A stretch of 64,000 nucleotides of DNA from Kryptolebias marmoratus. Lineage: Eukaryota; Chordata; Actinopteri; Cyprinodontiformes; Rivulidae. The notes below the pieces were generated by a model that was not told where the DNA came from, ran no database searches, and saw only the letters and a program-made list of their open reading frames with translations. The translations under genes and the position numbers were made by a program. Location of the stretch: the NCBI RefSeq assembly GCF_001649575.2, contig NC_051452.1, forward strand, positions 11,474,150 to 11,538,149, given 5' to 3'. Position 1 is the first letter of the stretch. Each line of letters starts with the position of its first letter. Below are positions 25,196-37,715 of this stretch, one piece after another.

Positions 25196-26099
25196 TCAAT
25201 AAGAGCTTCAGGGCTTTGTTTCGTGTGACCCATCACTACAATGGATGTGTCAGGAAAAAGCTCCGGGATCAACACAAGCACTTCCAGCAACACACCCATG
25301 CACACATGTACACACCTGTCAGCTGTTGAATATGCTGACCATTTATCTTCCATAGGGCAGCACTTCAGCCCCATCACTGCCATATAGAGCGCAGGCTAAT
25401 AGACCCATGATTACAGAGTGCGTCAACCTCTGCTCACCCCGATCAGTCCATCCTGCTCCTCTCACAGCTTCGCCACCTCCTCTTCGCTCTCTCCTCGTGT
25501 TTTTATTATGAAGTTGGAGATGGAGGGATTCTCTCAGGTTTGACTGGAGCTGGGTTCGCGTGTCGTCCATTTAAAAGCAGACTCCTTCATGCTGGTTGAA
25601 CTGGGACAACAGGTCAAACTAGATTCTTATCCATTCACTCTTAATCACTCAACCCTACATTAAAACAGACAAAGGTGCTCGCTGAATTTAAATATGTGAA
25701 CAGCAATCTGTAGGAATATTCTGATGTGTTAATGTCTGGGTGACTGAATGTGTTTTGCGATTTTTACAGAAACCTCTGCAGAGCCGACTGTGTGAAGTGG
25801 AACAGATCTGGTCACTGCAGGTGGGTTTTAACGTCAGGTGTGAATATTTCTACTTAAAGCTCATGACTGACTCAGTCAGGACTGAAAAAGGACAGTGAAA
25901 AAGGAAAGCAAATGAACATATTGACACTAAAGATGTGCTAAGGAGCATATTATCTACTATAGTTGTTTTTACAGAACTTTAAATGACAAAAAAAACATGA
26001 TTTTTTTACAGAATTCCCAAATAGAAATCTTAAAACCTAATAATTGTAATCTGAGAGCTGAACTTTGAACTTGTTTAAGTGGGGAGTGAGCTTGTACAA
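25196..26099. other. Intergenic, nothing recognised
   Basis: ORFs on both strands at about 25,340-25,570 have no recognisable domain. Confidence 0.5.
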
Positions 26100-26375
26100 C
26101 ACAGTTTTTCTTCCACTTTTAGACATTTGAGTTGGTTTCTGTGGCAAGGTTATTAACAATTAATATCTAACCTGTTCTAGATAGTTCTTTGAACAACCTC
26201 AGTTTAGAGAAATTGAGTTAATTTCTGATAGTAACAATGTAACAAGATGATGTAAGGAGTTATAAATCAGTGCTTACATGAGATTGGACTTGAACTAGCC
26301 ATTAGCTCTTAAGTGTGATGTCTCCAAACTGAGGCCATTCAGAGAGCTAGCTGCAACAGGTAAGATATTTTTATT
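26100..26375. repeat. Family B repeat, copy 2
   Basis: Shares acctgttctagatagttctt, tgaacaacctcagtttagag, ggtttctgtggcaagg and, after a shorter middle, aactgaggccattcagagag with caacaggtaaga, with copy 1 at 4,795-5,330. Confidence 0.6.
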
Positions 26376-26949
26376 CAAGCTCTGAACTCTTTCTTTAATA
26401 ATATAGTTAATAAGTCTGCAAGCTTCTTTATTTGTGCCCAGTAAATACCTCAATCAAATCAGTAGTCCTAGCTGAAACATACCAGCCATATCATTATGAC
26501 CACTACAGTTGGTACGCAAAAACTGATGAGGAAGATGGACTCATGACAAGAAGGGGTCCATCTTACCTGCACACTCCTCAGACACTGATCTGATCTGGAA
26601 ATCAAAAATTCCACACAGCCAACAGGAGCACAGGATCTATAACCAACATCCAGACATTCCCTCTGTTTGCTCTGACTGGCCAAACAGGCTTTAGAGGCGA
26701 AACGGGGGGGGGGGGTCATTATGTTCTGCCTGATGGCTGTGCAGTTGCATAAGAAACACGTGATGCACATAAACCTGTAGATTTAACTAATGTTGACTTT
26801 AATGGTTAATGACAAGCATTGATTAATGAGCTACCCTATGAGGAAAAACATCAAACTGTGGATAAACTAAAAAAAAAAAAAAATTCCAAGCAGATCTCAT
26901 GTTCTCCACTAATATATGAGACACACCTGCGTGCATGTGCACACTCGCA
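26376..26949. other. Intergenic; 12-base poly-G
   Basis: A run of G at 26,704-26,715 is the only standout. No gene or recognised repeat. Confidence 0.55.
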
Positions 26950-27270
26950 ATTACCATATGCTGCCACAGCGTCTTTGTATTCAAGGCCTAACCTGTATAA
27001 TAGGTGTCACATTAGCAAAACAACAAATCAAACCATCCTTCATTTCCCAGGCCTCTCTTCTACTCCACAGCTGTGGGTCTCTCTTTGTTGTCAGGGGAGT
27101 TTCTAATTAATATGATAAATAAGATGGCGGGTTCGACTCCCTGATGCTTTTTAATTGGAGGAAGCCTTGAATGGCATGCGGGCAGAGGCAGAGATTAGCG
27201 GGTTATTTGTGAGTGTTTTGTATAAAGGAGGGGAGAGCGAGAGGGGATTTTTATCCTTGCAGTGATTTCC
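26950..27270. promoter_or_regulatory. Candidate conserved non-coding element
   Basis: Contains accatatgctgccacagcgt, gtctctctttgttgtcaggg (Sox-like CTTTGTT), tttctaattaatatgataaa, gctttttaattggaggaagc and gagattagcgggttatttgt (GATTAGC homeodomain-like). Complex, repeat-free. Inference. Confidence 0.38.
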
Positions 27271-29859
27271 TGTTTCATTGTGATACCCGACTCAATGCTT
27301 GTAACACACACACAACAACACACACACACTCATTCACAGTAAGATTTGAGACACAGCTGACAGTCTTTCTGCATGAGTAGCCATGTTGGCACTTCCTGAA
27401 AATCAAAACCACATTCACAAACAGCACTTCCGTTTCTCCGTTGGCTTTAATAACACTATTTACTCAAATCCAGCAGTTTTAGACCATCTGCGAGCACAAT
27501 AGTGCAACAAAAGTTAGGCATCGGTAATACAACAACAACAAAAAGCCATGACTGGTGGAGAAACTAACAAACATTTGTTAGAGTTTGACATTTTAGTGCT
27601 CGGTGGGTGTGTATTTTTATGCCTGCGTATCCTTCGTGATCGACTACAGAACAAGAAAATCAGTCGAGAATCTGACAGCTTTGCCTCAAGCATTTCTCCA
27701 GCCCACTTCTCTACACACACATAATTCAGATCTCCTCATCCTCAGCTAATCCTGCTCCATCTAAATCTGAACAAACATCCCGGAGGGGACAATCTGCTCT
27801 TGTTTTACACCCATCTAATCCTTCTCTCAATCATTCTCATCTCTTTATGTTGGACATAGCTCTTCCGTATTGGATGGTAATCACCAAAACCTCAGAACTT
27901 AACTGCCGTCACCAAACAGGGGATTTGACTCCAGTTTTCTCTGGTCTGTTTAGGTGTGTGTCAAGACCCGACGACTAAGAAAATCCCCTTATTCCTGGAT
28001 TCATGTTTCAGTTTCTCTTTTGAGAAACTAAAGTAACTTGATCTGAATAACAAAGTCTCTAAAACAGCGAAACATCTGTTTGTTTTTGTGTAACTTCACA
28101 TTTAAACACATATCTTTTCTATAAACACACAAACTTTGATAGCTTCTTCCTCCTTCTTGCCTGATTCACAGCTTTAAACTCGGGAACGACTTCTCATCCT
28201 GACGGCTCCGGGATGTTCCTCCACGTAGGAGGCTTGTATTGGTTTAGCCAAGCTGCTTTACGGGAACAAACCAAACCGACTGGAGTGGCTGAAAGGGAAC
28301 GAAAACTGTGACAACTAAGAGGTTTGTGGAACAGAGCAGGAACAGGAATCGTATGGTGGAAAAAAAAGACAACAAGGGAGGAAAGATGATGTTTGGAGGA
28401 AAAAGGAAGAGAGCAGAAATGAGAGGAAAAACAGAAGAAGAGATAAAGAGGAAACAAGAGTAGGAAAACACACACACACACATGCAGAGAGAGAGTTGCC
28501 ACTTTGCCACAGCAGCATTTAAAGCTGTAATGACAGGCCAGAGAGTGATAAGAGACTCTGAGTGGAGAGGCCACTATAGCTGCTCTCCTCTCCCTGCTAA
28601 CAACTGTAATTATCCAAACTCAACACTCACTACTATTGATCTCTCCCCGCACTCCTCCCCCTCCTCCCCCACCCATAGACTCTGTATGTGTGTGTTTCTC
28701 TTTCTGACAGGGTGACAGCAGAGAGCGTCACTCTCAGCACAAGAGTAGTTCACACCTGCAGCCGCAGACTTGGAGAGCAGCGACAAGGACTTGGACAACT
28801 GTGTGACGGCAGTAGAAAAAAAACAAAAACACAAATATTGGTGCAGCTCCGATGCTCCCTCATGGTGTGTGTGTGTGTGAGAAGTATGAGAAGAGTGTAT
28901 TTGTTGGTGCTTGCATATTTTCTCACACCTGGTTTGGACAAGAGAGCCACATGAAATTTTGTGTTTTAGGATTTGTATTTTTATTTTTTAGAAATATACT
29001 AACAAGGACTAACAGGTTTCTTAATTCTATTTTGTGATTAGATTTTTTTAAACTAAATAAAAATTTTACTTACATGATGCTTTTTTGGAAGGTTTGAGCT
29101 ATTAAGTTCTTGTTTTGTTACTGGGAAGTAAAACAATCCTAAACCCAGAGACTAATTATTCTTTTTTTTAGTTCTTTATAATATTATAAATGTCATAATG
29201 GATGGATTTTACTCAGTTGCCATGGAGATGAGTCAGCTGGAAACTTACAAGGTGCTTCGATCCCGTCTGAGGACTACTACTTGTGGCCTCCAAGTCAATA
29301 AAACTTATTCACATGAGGATTAAAATCGGTTCAAAAGACGTAAACAATCTTTGCACACGTTCTGGAATAGGGACACCATCACCACGTGGAGTTTTGTTAC
29401 CGAATATCCAAAAAGACAAACAGTTATTTGACGCATCTTAGAAGGACTCACTGTTAAATCCCTTAAAATCCCTACTTATGCCCTTCCAAAATAAAATAAT
29501 AAAAATAAAAAGGTCTGTTCTCTTCTTGATAAAGATTTTCCGTTCTACGCTGATACCGGCTGCAAAGAGGATAAAAGGTTCCTCTCAAAGTCAAAAATAC
29601 TTTCCTCATAGGAAGGTAGGTTGTCTCTTATTTAAGCTACAAATCCAATTGGTTTTTTTTGGAAAAGCATAATGGAACAGTTCTAAGAAGCAAGCACGTA
29701 AGCATGAGTCATAGGGACGATCCAGCACTCAAATTACTCCGGACAACAACTGGAAACTGACATTGCTGTTGGATAGCGGCCAAACAGCCGTTAATATGGA
29801 CAACTTATACTTTCCTTTAAGGAAAACTTTATGATGCTAACAGAAACAACAATGACAGC
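27271..29859. other. Intergenic, nothing recognised
   Basis: Many overlapping ORFs near 28,200-28,950 come from pyrimidine-rich and CA/GT-rich sequence. None has recognisable domains. Confidence 0.5.
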
Positions 29860-30208
29860 GCGCACCCTGAATACACATGTCTACCTTCAGTTTAACTCAG
29901 ACAAAACAGGAAGTCTAATGACTGCAGACAACAAACCGGGCATTTAAACTCTGCTGTCGAGTCAAACTTGAGGATCTTGGGTGTTGCTTTTGATTAGTTT
30001 GTCTCTCGAAGGTCACGCCGAAGCTTTCTCATTCAAGACGAGGCTGCTGGTGTCTGAACATGAACTGGAGATGGTTACCCACGCTTTTATTTCCTGTCAT
30101 TCAAATTATCGTAACGCACTTTTTTACACGTATTTAAAGCTGTTCATTGTCTCCAGTTGTTTAAAAACTCTGCAGCGAGGCTCCTAACCGGATCAAACAG
30201 CGGATCAC
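29860..30208 (+). mobile_element. Non-LTR retrotransposon ORF2 C-terminal fragment, part 1
   Basis: Frames on the plus strand give FNSDKT, then LEMVTHAFISCHSNYRNALF and CLKTLQ. This resembles the post-RT part of L2/Rex-like fish elements (the usual forms LNxDKTE, THAFISSRLDYCN and LQxVQNSAAR). Stops interrupt it. It is split by the SINE at 30,209-30,473. Confidence 0.7.
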
Positions 30209-30473
30209 GTTAAAGTTAAAGTACCATTGATTGTCACACACCTGAGTGTGTGAAATTTGTTCTCTGCATTTGACCCATCCCGAGGGAGCGGTGAGCAGCA
30301 GCGGTGCCACGCTCGGGAATCATTTGGTGATCTAACCCTCAAATTCCAACCCTTAATGCTGAGTGTCAAGCAGGGTGGCAATGGGTCCCATTTTTAGTCT
30401 TTGGTATGACCCGTCCTTGATTGAACCCGCAACCTCCCGGTTTCAGGGCGGACACTCTACCACTAGGCCACTG
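30209..30473 (-). mobile_element. tRNA-derived SINE inserted in the retrotransposon fragment
   Basis: Read on the minus strand it starts with CAGTGGCCTAGTGGTAGAGT (A-box-like) and has GGTTGCGGGTTCAATC (B-box-like), the internal pol III promoter of a tRNA-like head. A body with catttgacccatcccgaggg on the plus strand follows. It ends in ttaaagttaaagtacc, as in an abundant teleost repeat. Not a functional tRNA gene: it is fused to the repeat body. Confidence 0.78.
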
Positions 30474-30720
30474 ATCAACTAACGTTAACGTTACCTGTTA
30501 AATTAAGGAGTCATTTTAAAAAGCTTGAATTTAACTTTCAGGGCTGTGCATGGACAAGCTCCTCCTCATGTTGCTGAATTATTAATCAGAAACCTTTAGT
30601 TCTCAGAGGATCGCTCGACTGTAGAATAAACTTTGAAATGACAGCTTGGACTTCTTTAAAAAGCAGCAAAAGACTTAATATCTTCTCATAACACTTTGCC
30701 TAATTTTGTTTAATTGTCTT
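30474..30720 (+). mobile_element. Non-LTR retrotransposon fragment, part 2
   Basis: Continues after the SINE with LNLTFRAVHGQAPPHVAELL, like the conserved ALHGLAPPYLSDLL block of fish L2/Rex-like ORF2 tails, so the SINE landed inside one older copy. Confidence 0.65.
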
Positions 30721-31879
30721 TGTCCACTTATACAGTTTTATGTATTTTATTGTGAAAAACTTTGCGATTTACGTCTAAAAAGTGCTATAAAAATAGGTTT
30801 TACTTAATAATTAACTGCATAAGTGAGTAAAAAAGTAAAGGTTTCGCTCGGAGTAGATTCATTTTTTCAAAATTTCTAGAAAAACTGTTCAAAAACTTGA
30901 CATAAAGGTAGTAAATTAACTCATATTTCTCACAATCTGTTTCCAGTTGAAAAGAAAAACCCTCTCTTTTGAAAATTTTTTCCCTCCCCTTTATTTAACG
31001 GTGCTTTAAAAACATAAATTCCAGTCTTTCAGCAAGAGATGAGCTTAAAAACATGAACTGTGAACGCATTCCTCTGACGGCGGCATTAACCTTCTGCAGC
31101 TTTGAGAAGAGATTGACATTAAACGTTGTCCTTCCAGCTAACAGAGAGATAAAGGTGTCAGACATCGTTGCCTCTGATAGTATTCAACCGTTTGGTTTAA
31201 TCATACCTAAACTCTAAAAATCATTGAAATGAGGAGATAATAAAATGCCTCCCTGACACTGACCAGACATAAAGACGGTTATTTTTATTAGCACTTAAGA
31301 GGAGACATAAAGGGAAATTAAGCAGAAAAGGGCTTTTGTTAAACCACAAAACCTTGTCATATTTTTCACACAGGATTCAATAAAATCTATTTCTTAGATT
31401 TTATAAGTGGTTTGTCAACTTACTGTCCTTTATGTTGGAGTTTTATATCTAAGGAAACTTAAAAAAACATTCACTTTAGCTTTTGATTTATTTCTAAGTG
31501 TATTGTTTGGATATTTGAAGCCCTTTTTTGCCGTTTCTAACTGACAAAATACGCAAACAACACAGCTTTATTGTTAGTTTTCCATGTGAAACACTAATAA
31601 GTCGGAAGATAAAGATGAGCTAAATATTTCATGGTGCTGCAAAGGTCCGAAGAGGAGAAATAACGCAGAAATTGAAAATGTCAGGGCTTTAAGTGTTGAA
31701 ACTAATCAGACGAGCTGTCATTATAAAGGCAAGGTTAATAGCAGCTGACAGAATCACCTTCAGCAGACACCGAGATAAGAACAGGTCTTTTATTAGAGAA
31801 AAAAAAAACAGACACACACAAACACTCCACGCTCTCACAGAGGATCAATGTGGATGAATGTGGATCTTGTGCTGTAGCC
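30721..31879. other. Intergenic, nothing recognised
   Basis: AT-rich, with no features supported. Confidence 0.55.
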
Positions 31880-32300
31880 GTATGTGGACCGTCAGATAGC
31901 ACCATTCAGCAGGGGGGAAGGATTTACAAGTCGCGCTGTGGCCTTGACACCCGGACAAAACCCCTCCTTTGTTCCCCCATCACCTGGGCCAGATTTATGA
32001 CGTCCAATTACAAACTGGGATGCTAACAATATTCCCCATTAGCCTATCAAATGCTTTAGTGGTTGTTCCTTCAAAGGGTTATCTGGCCTTTCAGCGGGGG
32101 CATAACCAATTTACAGCCCCCCCTTCAAGAAGATCCGAACAAAGACCTCCCTGGTTCTGCTTTTTGTTTTACTGTGTTGCTCCCAAAGACAGGTAATTAA
32201 CAGGCAAGTAGTTTGTGGTTAATTTGTGAGATAATTATCTAAATTAAACTGCCTTTCGTCACACAGGGGGCTCTACGGGCTCTCGTACACGCCTGCGTGT
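31880..32300. promoter_or_regulatory. Candidate conserved non-coding element
   Basis: Includes cccctcctttgttcccccat (Sox-like), gacgtccaattacaaactgg, gctaacaatattccccatta, tagtggttgttccttcaaag, gacaggtaattaacaggcaa and tgagataattatctaaatta (a GATA/homeodomain-like palindrome). Distinctly more complex than the flanks. Inference. Confidence 0.42.
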
Positions 32301-34539
32301 AATCTCTATCATTTGATGAGGGTGGTCAGGGTATTGTGGCGCTGTAGAAACTAAACCAGTAATGACATGTTCTTTTTTTCCCTTTTGTTTTCATCTGCTT
32401 TTGTTTTGCTTTTCTTTGTTTGCAGTTAGAAAGGAAGTAAATGAAGAGGGTAAAGGAGCAAACAGTTAAAAAAAATAATTAAAAAAATAAGAGATGAAGG
32501 GCAGAATGAGTTTGCTTAGACCTTGCAGGATTAAAATAAATAAATAAAGGAGACTGCGACTTCTCCGGAAACAGAACCGTCCGATCTGCTACAGCTGGTA
32601 TTCATCAGGTAGCTCTGAATAACTCGGCCCATCAGGAGGGTCAGTTCGTGTCTGAGGAGGAGCTGGCTCAGGAGATCAGATTACCGAGGTGGGATCTGGA
32701 GTGGAGATCCAAACGCAGTCTCCGGGAGGAGCAACCAACGGTGATTCAAGTGGAATTCTCGAAGCCGAGTTTCCCGTTGATTTGTAGCACCTGATTATAG
32801 TCCTGTTGGAAAACCCTTAGAGGCCTTTTACTCAGTGAAGGCTTCCCTCATTGGGCTGCCTTTTATCGTCCCTTTTCGTGGTTCCTTCATACTTGCACAC
32901 AAGTACAAGGGTTCATGGAGGAGTTGGACTTCTAGCTTCTGTCTAAAGCCAGGATCACTCTGTGCCATAGAGAAACTCTTATCGTGAAAACAATCTTAAG
33001 AAAATCCTTGGTTTTGAACTTGAATCAGTGTGAAAGCAAAGATTCAGCAGCAGACGTGTTTTTATCCCCCAGCCACAGCTTGTTTTCTATTCTTTGTTGG
33101 GCTGATGTCTCTGTCTGTCTGTGACGAATACGATTCTTTTATGGCAAAAACAACTCATTCCGTCCAGCATCTGTTAAACCTTACATCGTACAGTGTAACA
33201 CAGGTTACTGTCAGGGTTTTAAAATGTCAAACACAAGCTGTGTGACATCTACAAGTTTATCCCTTGGTGTGTGTTGCACGCAAACAGCTAACATGCCAGA
33301 GTTTTTAATGGGGAATGCATGATCTCGCTGATCGCAGACGTAAAAGGCAGGAAAATGAGAAAGAGCTGTTGTGCAATTGACTGAACACAATATTTCGCAA
33401 AACTTCCAAAAAGTAGGAAGTAGGACAAAAAGACAAACAGATAACTGCAATTAACAAGGACAAATGGAAGAGAGGGTTTGAAAAGTGGATTTCACAAAGA
33501 AGACTGAGCTTTTTTGAGTTATTTTACATTCATATGGCAAAATACAAACAAGCCATTAGGTGTTCCTATTTATATTTTGTGTTCAGTCTTTTTCCTGAAT
33601 AAAATTACAACAGATATGTTTCATTTGGTCTGCATAAGGTGTAATATGTTAACTAGGGAAATGAAAAACAGAATACAAGAACTGTCCTCTGCATGAAAGT
33701 CATCAGAAGTGTTTTTTTCTAAAACAGGAACATTTCAGTCTGTTTAGGTTTAAACGACACAAACCTGATTCAATTCATTCTTGTTTCATTGTGTTTAAGA
33801 TAAATGGAAACAGGTTTGAAAGAACTGGTGTTGATTTGAAGCAGGAGTCGCTGCAGGACGGAGCACAAGCTTGATATTTATCAGTGGAATCATTACAAAC
33901 ACAAAAAGGTAAAAGGTGAAAAGGAGCTGGTTTCAGTGTTTGATTTCATTGTATGTCTCCAACTAACAGACAACTTTAATCTGCATCATTTTCTAACTTT
34001 ATTTTGACCAAACATGTCTGATTCTGTATTAAGTGCAGAAACAAAATGCTTGAAACTCCGAATCATAACCAAAAAGAAACCAAAATCATATAAATATATA
34101 TGTTTTAATTGATCACCCAGGTGAACAGGCTTTGTTAAAAAAATAAACTTTTTTTGTATTTCCACATGCAGTTGGAGAAATACCCAGAAAAGTGCATTGC
34201 GTTGCAGAATTCAGAAAAGGTTTGTTAAGTCTTGTTACTTTGATTTGTGGTGTTTAAATGTCAAGTCAAAGCAAACAATCCTTAAATCTTAAACATCAAC
34301 TATTTTTCATCTTGCTAAAAAAAAAAAACCCTTCAGATGGACAGCAGCTATTTGCAGACGACTCACATCACCACAAACACAAACAAAGTTCGGATGATTT
34401 TATGTTTAGATTTTAAACATACAAACAAGCAGTCGATGTTTTGAGATCACATTAAAAAAAACATCTAAAAAAAAAAGTTTACCCTTTAAGCATTGATTTC
34501 TTAGATTTGGCCATTTCCGTGCTGCTTTTCAAATGGTAT
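32301..34539. other. Intergenic, nothing recognised
   Basis: Small ORFs without recognisable domains. No repeat identified by eye. Confidence 0.5.
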
Positions 34540-34985
34540 ACATCATAATTTGCATAAAAATGCGGTGCTGGAAACCCAGCAAGTGTGTCTGTCTTAACTC
34601 TCTCCGTCCTCATCCATCCTTCTCCTCCTCTCTCTCTTCGTACCGTATAAAGGAGGGATGATCGCTCCCTGTCACATCTGTTGGCACGTTGCCATCAAGC
34701 CCTGACAGGAAAATAACACTCTTCAGGGAAAATAATACACTCGTTCTGCCGCCGGCGCACCCAGACACATGCCTCACTCAGTGTGTGTGTGTGTGTGTGT
34801 CTAAAAGCCCTCGCTGTTGCTGTCAACCTGAGTACAAAGGATCACTTTATATGATTAGTATGCATCTCTGAAAAACATACTGAACAAAAAGCCCAGCCCC
34901 GAATGCTGCTCCACGCCAATTAATGGATTAAGAAATTATTTTGAGGCGAGGCTTGTTGTGAGACAGCTATGATATGTGGCTGGAG
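34540..34985. promoter_or_regulatory. Candidate conserved non-coding element split by (GT)n
   Basis: Contains ataatttgcataaaaatgcg (POU/octamer-like ATTTGCAT), a GT microsatellite at about 34,783-34,800, then gagtacaaaggatcacttta, tatgattagtatgcatctct and cgccaattaatggattaaga (homeodomain). Inference. Confidence 0.35.
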
Positions 34986-36559
34986 AAGCATTTCTGCTGT
35001 GGTTTTAGCCGGCTGTGAGTCCTGAGTGGGGTTTGATCTCACCGCAGCAACATATACAACCAGACTTTTTGTCTTTACAAGAGAACACGACTTTAAAAAA
35101 AAAAAAGAAAAAAAGCTCCATTTACAGCAATAAAAAAGGTTGATACAAAACACCCTCCTCAGAGGCCCATTTACTGAGCAGATTCAGCCTTCCAGATCGT
35201 CCTCTTCTCTACCAAGAGTCATCACGGCACAGTTCAGAGGACAAAAGCATCTGTGGCTCAGCAGTTAACCCAAACCTGACAGCACCCTGAACCCCCTTTA
35301 ACCCCCTGATCACCCTGCTCTCAGCCCTGTGTTAAAAGCTGCATCTATAGATTTTGGGAAAAAAGCTGCAAAATGGAGATAGAAATTGACTTGGCCCCGA
35401 GAATGACATCCAATTTCTTACTTTGTGGCGCTTTGGTTCAAGTGTGCGTCTCTCCTTCGAGGGATGGAACCAGGTACCGGCTTCGTGGATGTACAATGAG
35501 ATTTGTTGTGGATTTTATATTTAGAAGCTTAACTTGTAGCTATGTCTGACTTGTGTTAGTTAAAGGGAGAAATGTGGCTGTGACTAAAAATGATATATTT
35601 TTATTCTACATAAAAACTGGAGGCGGGGAGTGCCTAATTTTCTTTTTTTTTAACTATAAAACAAACATTTCATCATAAATATTGTTTTCTTTGACCAAAC
35701 ACTGACCAGGGATGGACTAAAAATGATAAATCTAAGCGTTTATGGCTCAGAAAACACACTATTGGTGACCAATTTTTACTTTCTGAAGCTTTGCCAATAT
35801 CTAGAGGCAACACATGTCAAGATCAAAGTTTCAGATATTCACAAATCCATGAAATTAACTTGACTATATGCATAAATAATAACACTAACAAGCATAAATG
35901 TTGACCAGCTTATCACTTTTGACAAGAGAACTCAAAACTTGAATCATGAAACGGTGAAAAATAAAGTGAACAGATGAACTCAGAGCCACTTTCAGAAGGA
36001 AATCCTCTGAAACTTTGATGAAGTTGTTTTTTTTCACATTTCTATGGTTTCTATCAGAGCAGGATTTTCCTGAAAACAGGAAAAAGATGTGCAGGAATCC
36101 CCACCGAGAAAGGAGATACCAGGGTGCACAAAACAGTCAAATCTTTTTAACTGTAATAAAAAACCAACCAGATACTGCAATCGTTTAAGTAAGGATTATG
36201 CTCCATAATGTTTTGTCATTTTAGATTACTCGGCACATTTGGCTCAAATAATCAGATGAGCTCTTGATCAACTTGGCTTTGTCACGTTTAAACACTGAGG
36301 GATTACTGAACTCTTGGATTAATCCAAATGGATTAAGAATAACAAGAAAGCATCTAGAAAAATTTAAGGACGGGCATTGATTCAACTGATTAAACCCTTG
36401 TAAACTGAGATATTACAAGCTGGAAATAAAGCGCGTAAGAAGAACTAGATTTAATCCATGCAGAGATTTTCCTCCATGCAGCTTCTAAAGGAATCCCAAA
36501 GTTTAAATTGCAGGAAAATTAGATTTATCAACATGCACTGAAGCATAAGTGACACACTC
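34986..36559. other. Intergenic, nothing recognised
   Basis: No features supported. Confidence 0.5.
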
Positions 36560-37030
36560 CCAGCAGTATCATTGCAAGATGAGCGTTGATAAATAAACAG
36601 CCGATCAATCCGTCACTATTTAATAAAGTAGCTTGATCCAAACAGCACAAACACGCAGCAACCAATATGGCCTCTGCACTCACCGCTGGAGCTAAAAATA
36701 CATTTGCTCATGTAATTAGAAATACATTGAAAAGAGTTTCTAATGGTGTAAATGCGCAACGTGATACGTGGTCAAAAAGAGGCTGCTGATTGGTGTTCAA
36801 TCCATTATAGACCCTGAGGAGACCTTAATTCTCAGCATCGTGGAAAATGGCAGCCCATTTTCCTGCACTAATGCAAACAACATCGCTCCTCTAAAATCAA
36901 TGTAATTGGCCGGACCATTTAGTCTGGCTGAATATCTTGTGTAATGCTTGTAGGGATGTGATGATGGCAGCGTACTGTAATTCCTTTCAAAGTGAGGGGT
37001 ATGAATGATGACGGCAGCGGCAGCTGGGAA
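36560..37030. promoter_or_regulatory. Candidate conserved non-coding element
   Basis: Includes gctcatgtaattagaaatac, gctgctgattggtgttcaat, cattttcctgcactaatgca, aaaatcaatgtaattggccg, accatttagtctggctgaat and tgatgatggcagcgtactgt. Long, repeat-free and rich in TAAT cores. A 90-codon ORF here on the minus strand has no recognised domain. Inference. Confidence 0.42.
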
Positions 37031-37074
37031 ACGCAAGCCTTTTATTGTTAGTTTATCGCCCGTCACCATGAAAA

Positions 37075-37370
37075 GCGAGCAATCATGTAATCACCTGCGT
37101 CTGTCTGTTAGCAAAACATCTCAGGAACCAGAGGGGGGAGGGAATTTTAATTACATTAAATTTTCAAAAATTAACTCATTAACCTTTAGAGACAATCTGG
37201 TTTAAGATGGCCGCCACAGCTTATCAAACTTAGCCTACAAAAAAATGGCTTTAAATCTGTCAATTTTACAGATATGATGGAGCTAAAATCTGAGCATCAT
37301 CCCCAACATCGCATAAGGAGAGCCAACTGATCGCTCAAGAACCTTGTTTAAAACTTTGCATTTAACTATT
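37075..37370 (+). repeat. Family A repeat, first of two adjacent copies
   Basis: Forward: ctgttagcaaaacatctcag, agatggccgccacagcttat, tcaattttacagatatgatg, gagctaaaatctgagcatca. Confidence 0.85.
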
Positions 37371-37715
37371 TGCGTCTGTTAGCAAAATATCTTGTGGACA
37401 AGTGGTTGGATTTTAATGAAACCTTCAGGAAATAGTCATTGGATGCACGTCTACAACTGATTAGTTCTTGGAATAAACTCAAATCAAGGTGGCTGCCACA
37501 GCCAGCTCACCTTAGAAAATACAAAAAAAATGCTATAACTAAGTCAGTTTTATAGATACTGAGATAAAATCTGGTGTGGAGGTACCTGAAAATACCTGGC
37601 AAAAAAAAAAAAAAGATTTGATCAAAATGGCTGTCATTGTTCATCATAAGATATAAGAAGTTTAAACTCTGGCATGAATGGACGTAGGCGATAACTTCAA
37701 GGAACGTTTCGTCTT
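37371..37715 (+). repeat. Family A repeat, second of two adjacent copies
   Basis: Forward: ctgttagcaaaatatcttgt, ggatgcacgtctacaactga, aaggtggctgccacagccag, agtcagttttatagatactg, ggctgtcattgttcatcata. Head-to-tail with the preceding copy. Confidence 0.85.

Noticed and set aside
28194..28574. 126-codon minus-strand ORF with apparent hydrophobic stretches
   Set aside because: Three overlapping frames are open through the same purine/pyrimidine-skewed sequence; hydrophobicity comes from composition.
30415..30473. tRNA gene on the minus strand
   Set aside because: A- and B-box-like motifs are the head of a SINE fused to a repeat body; no full cloverleaf could be drawn.
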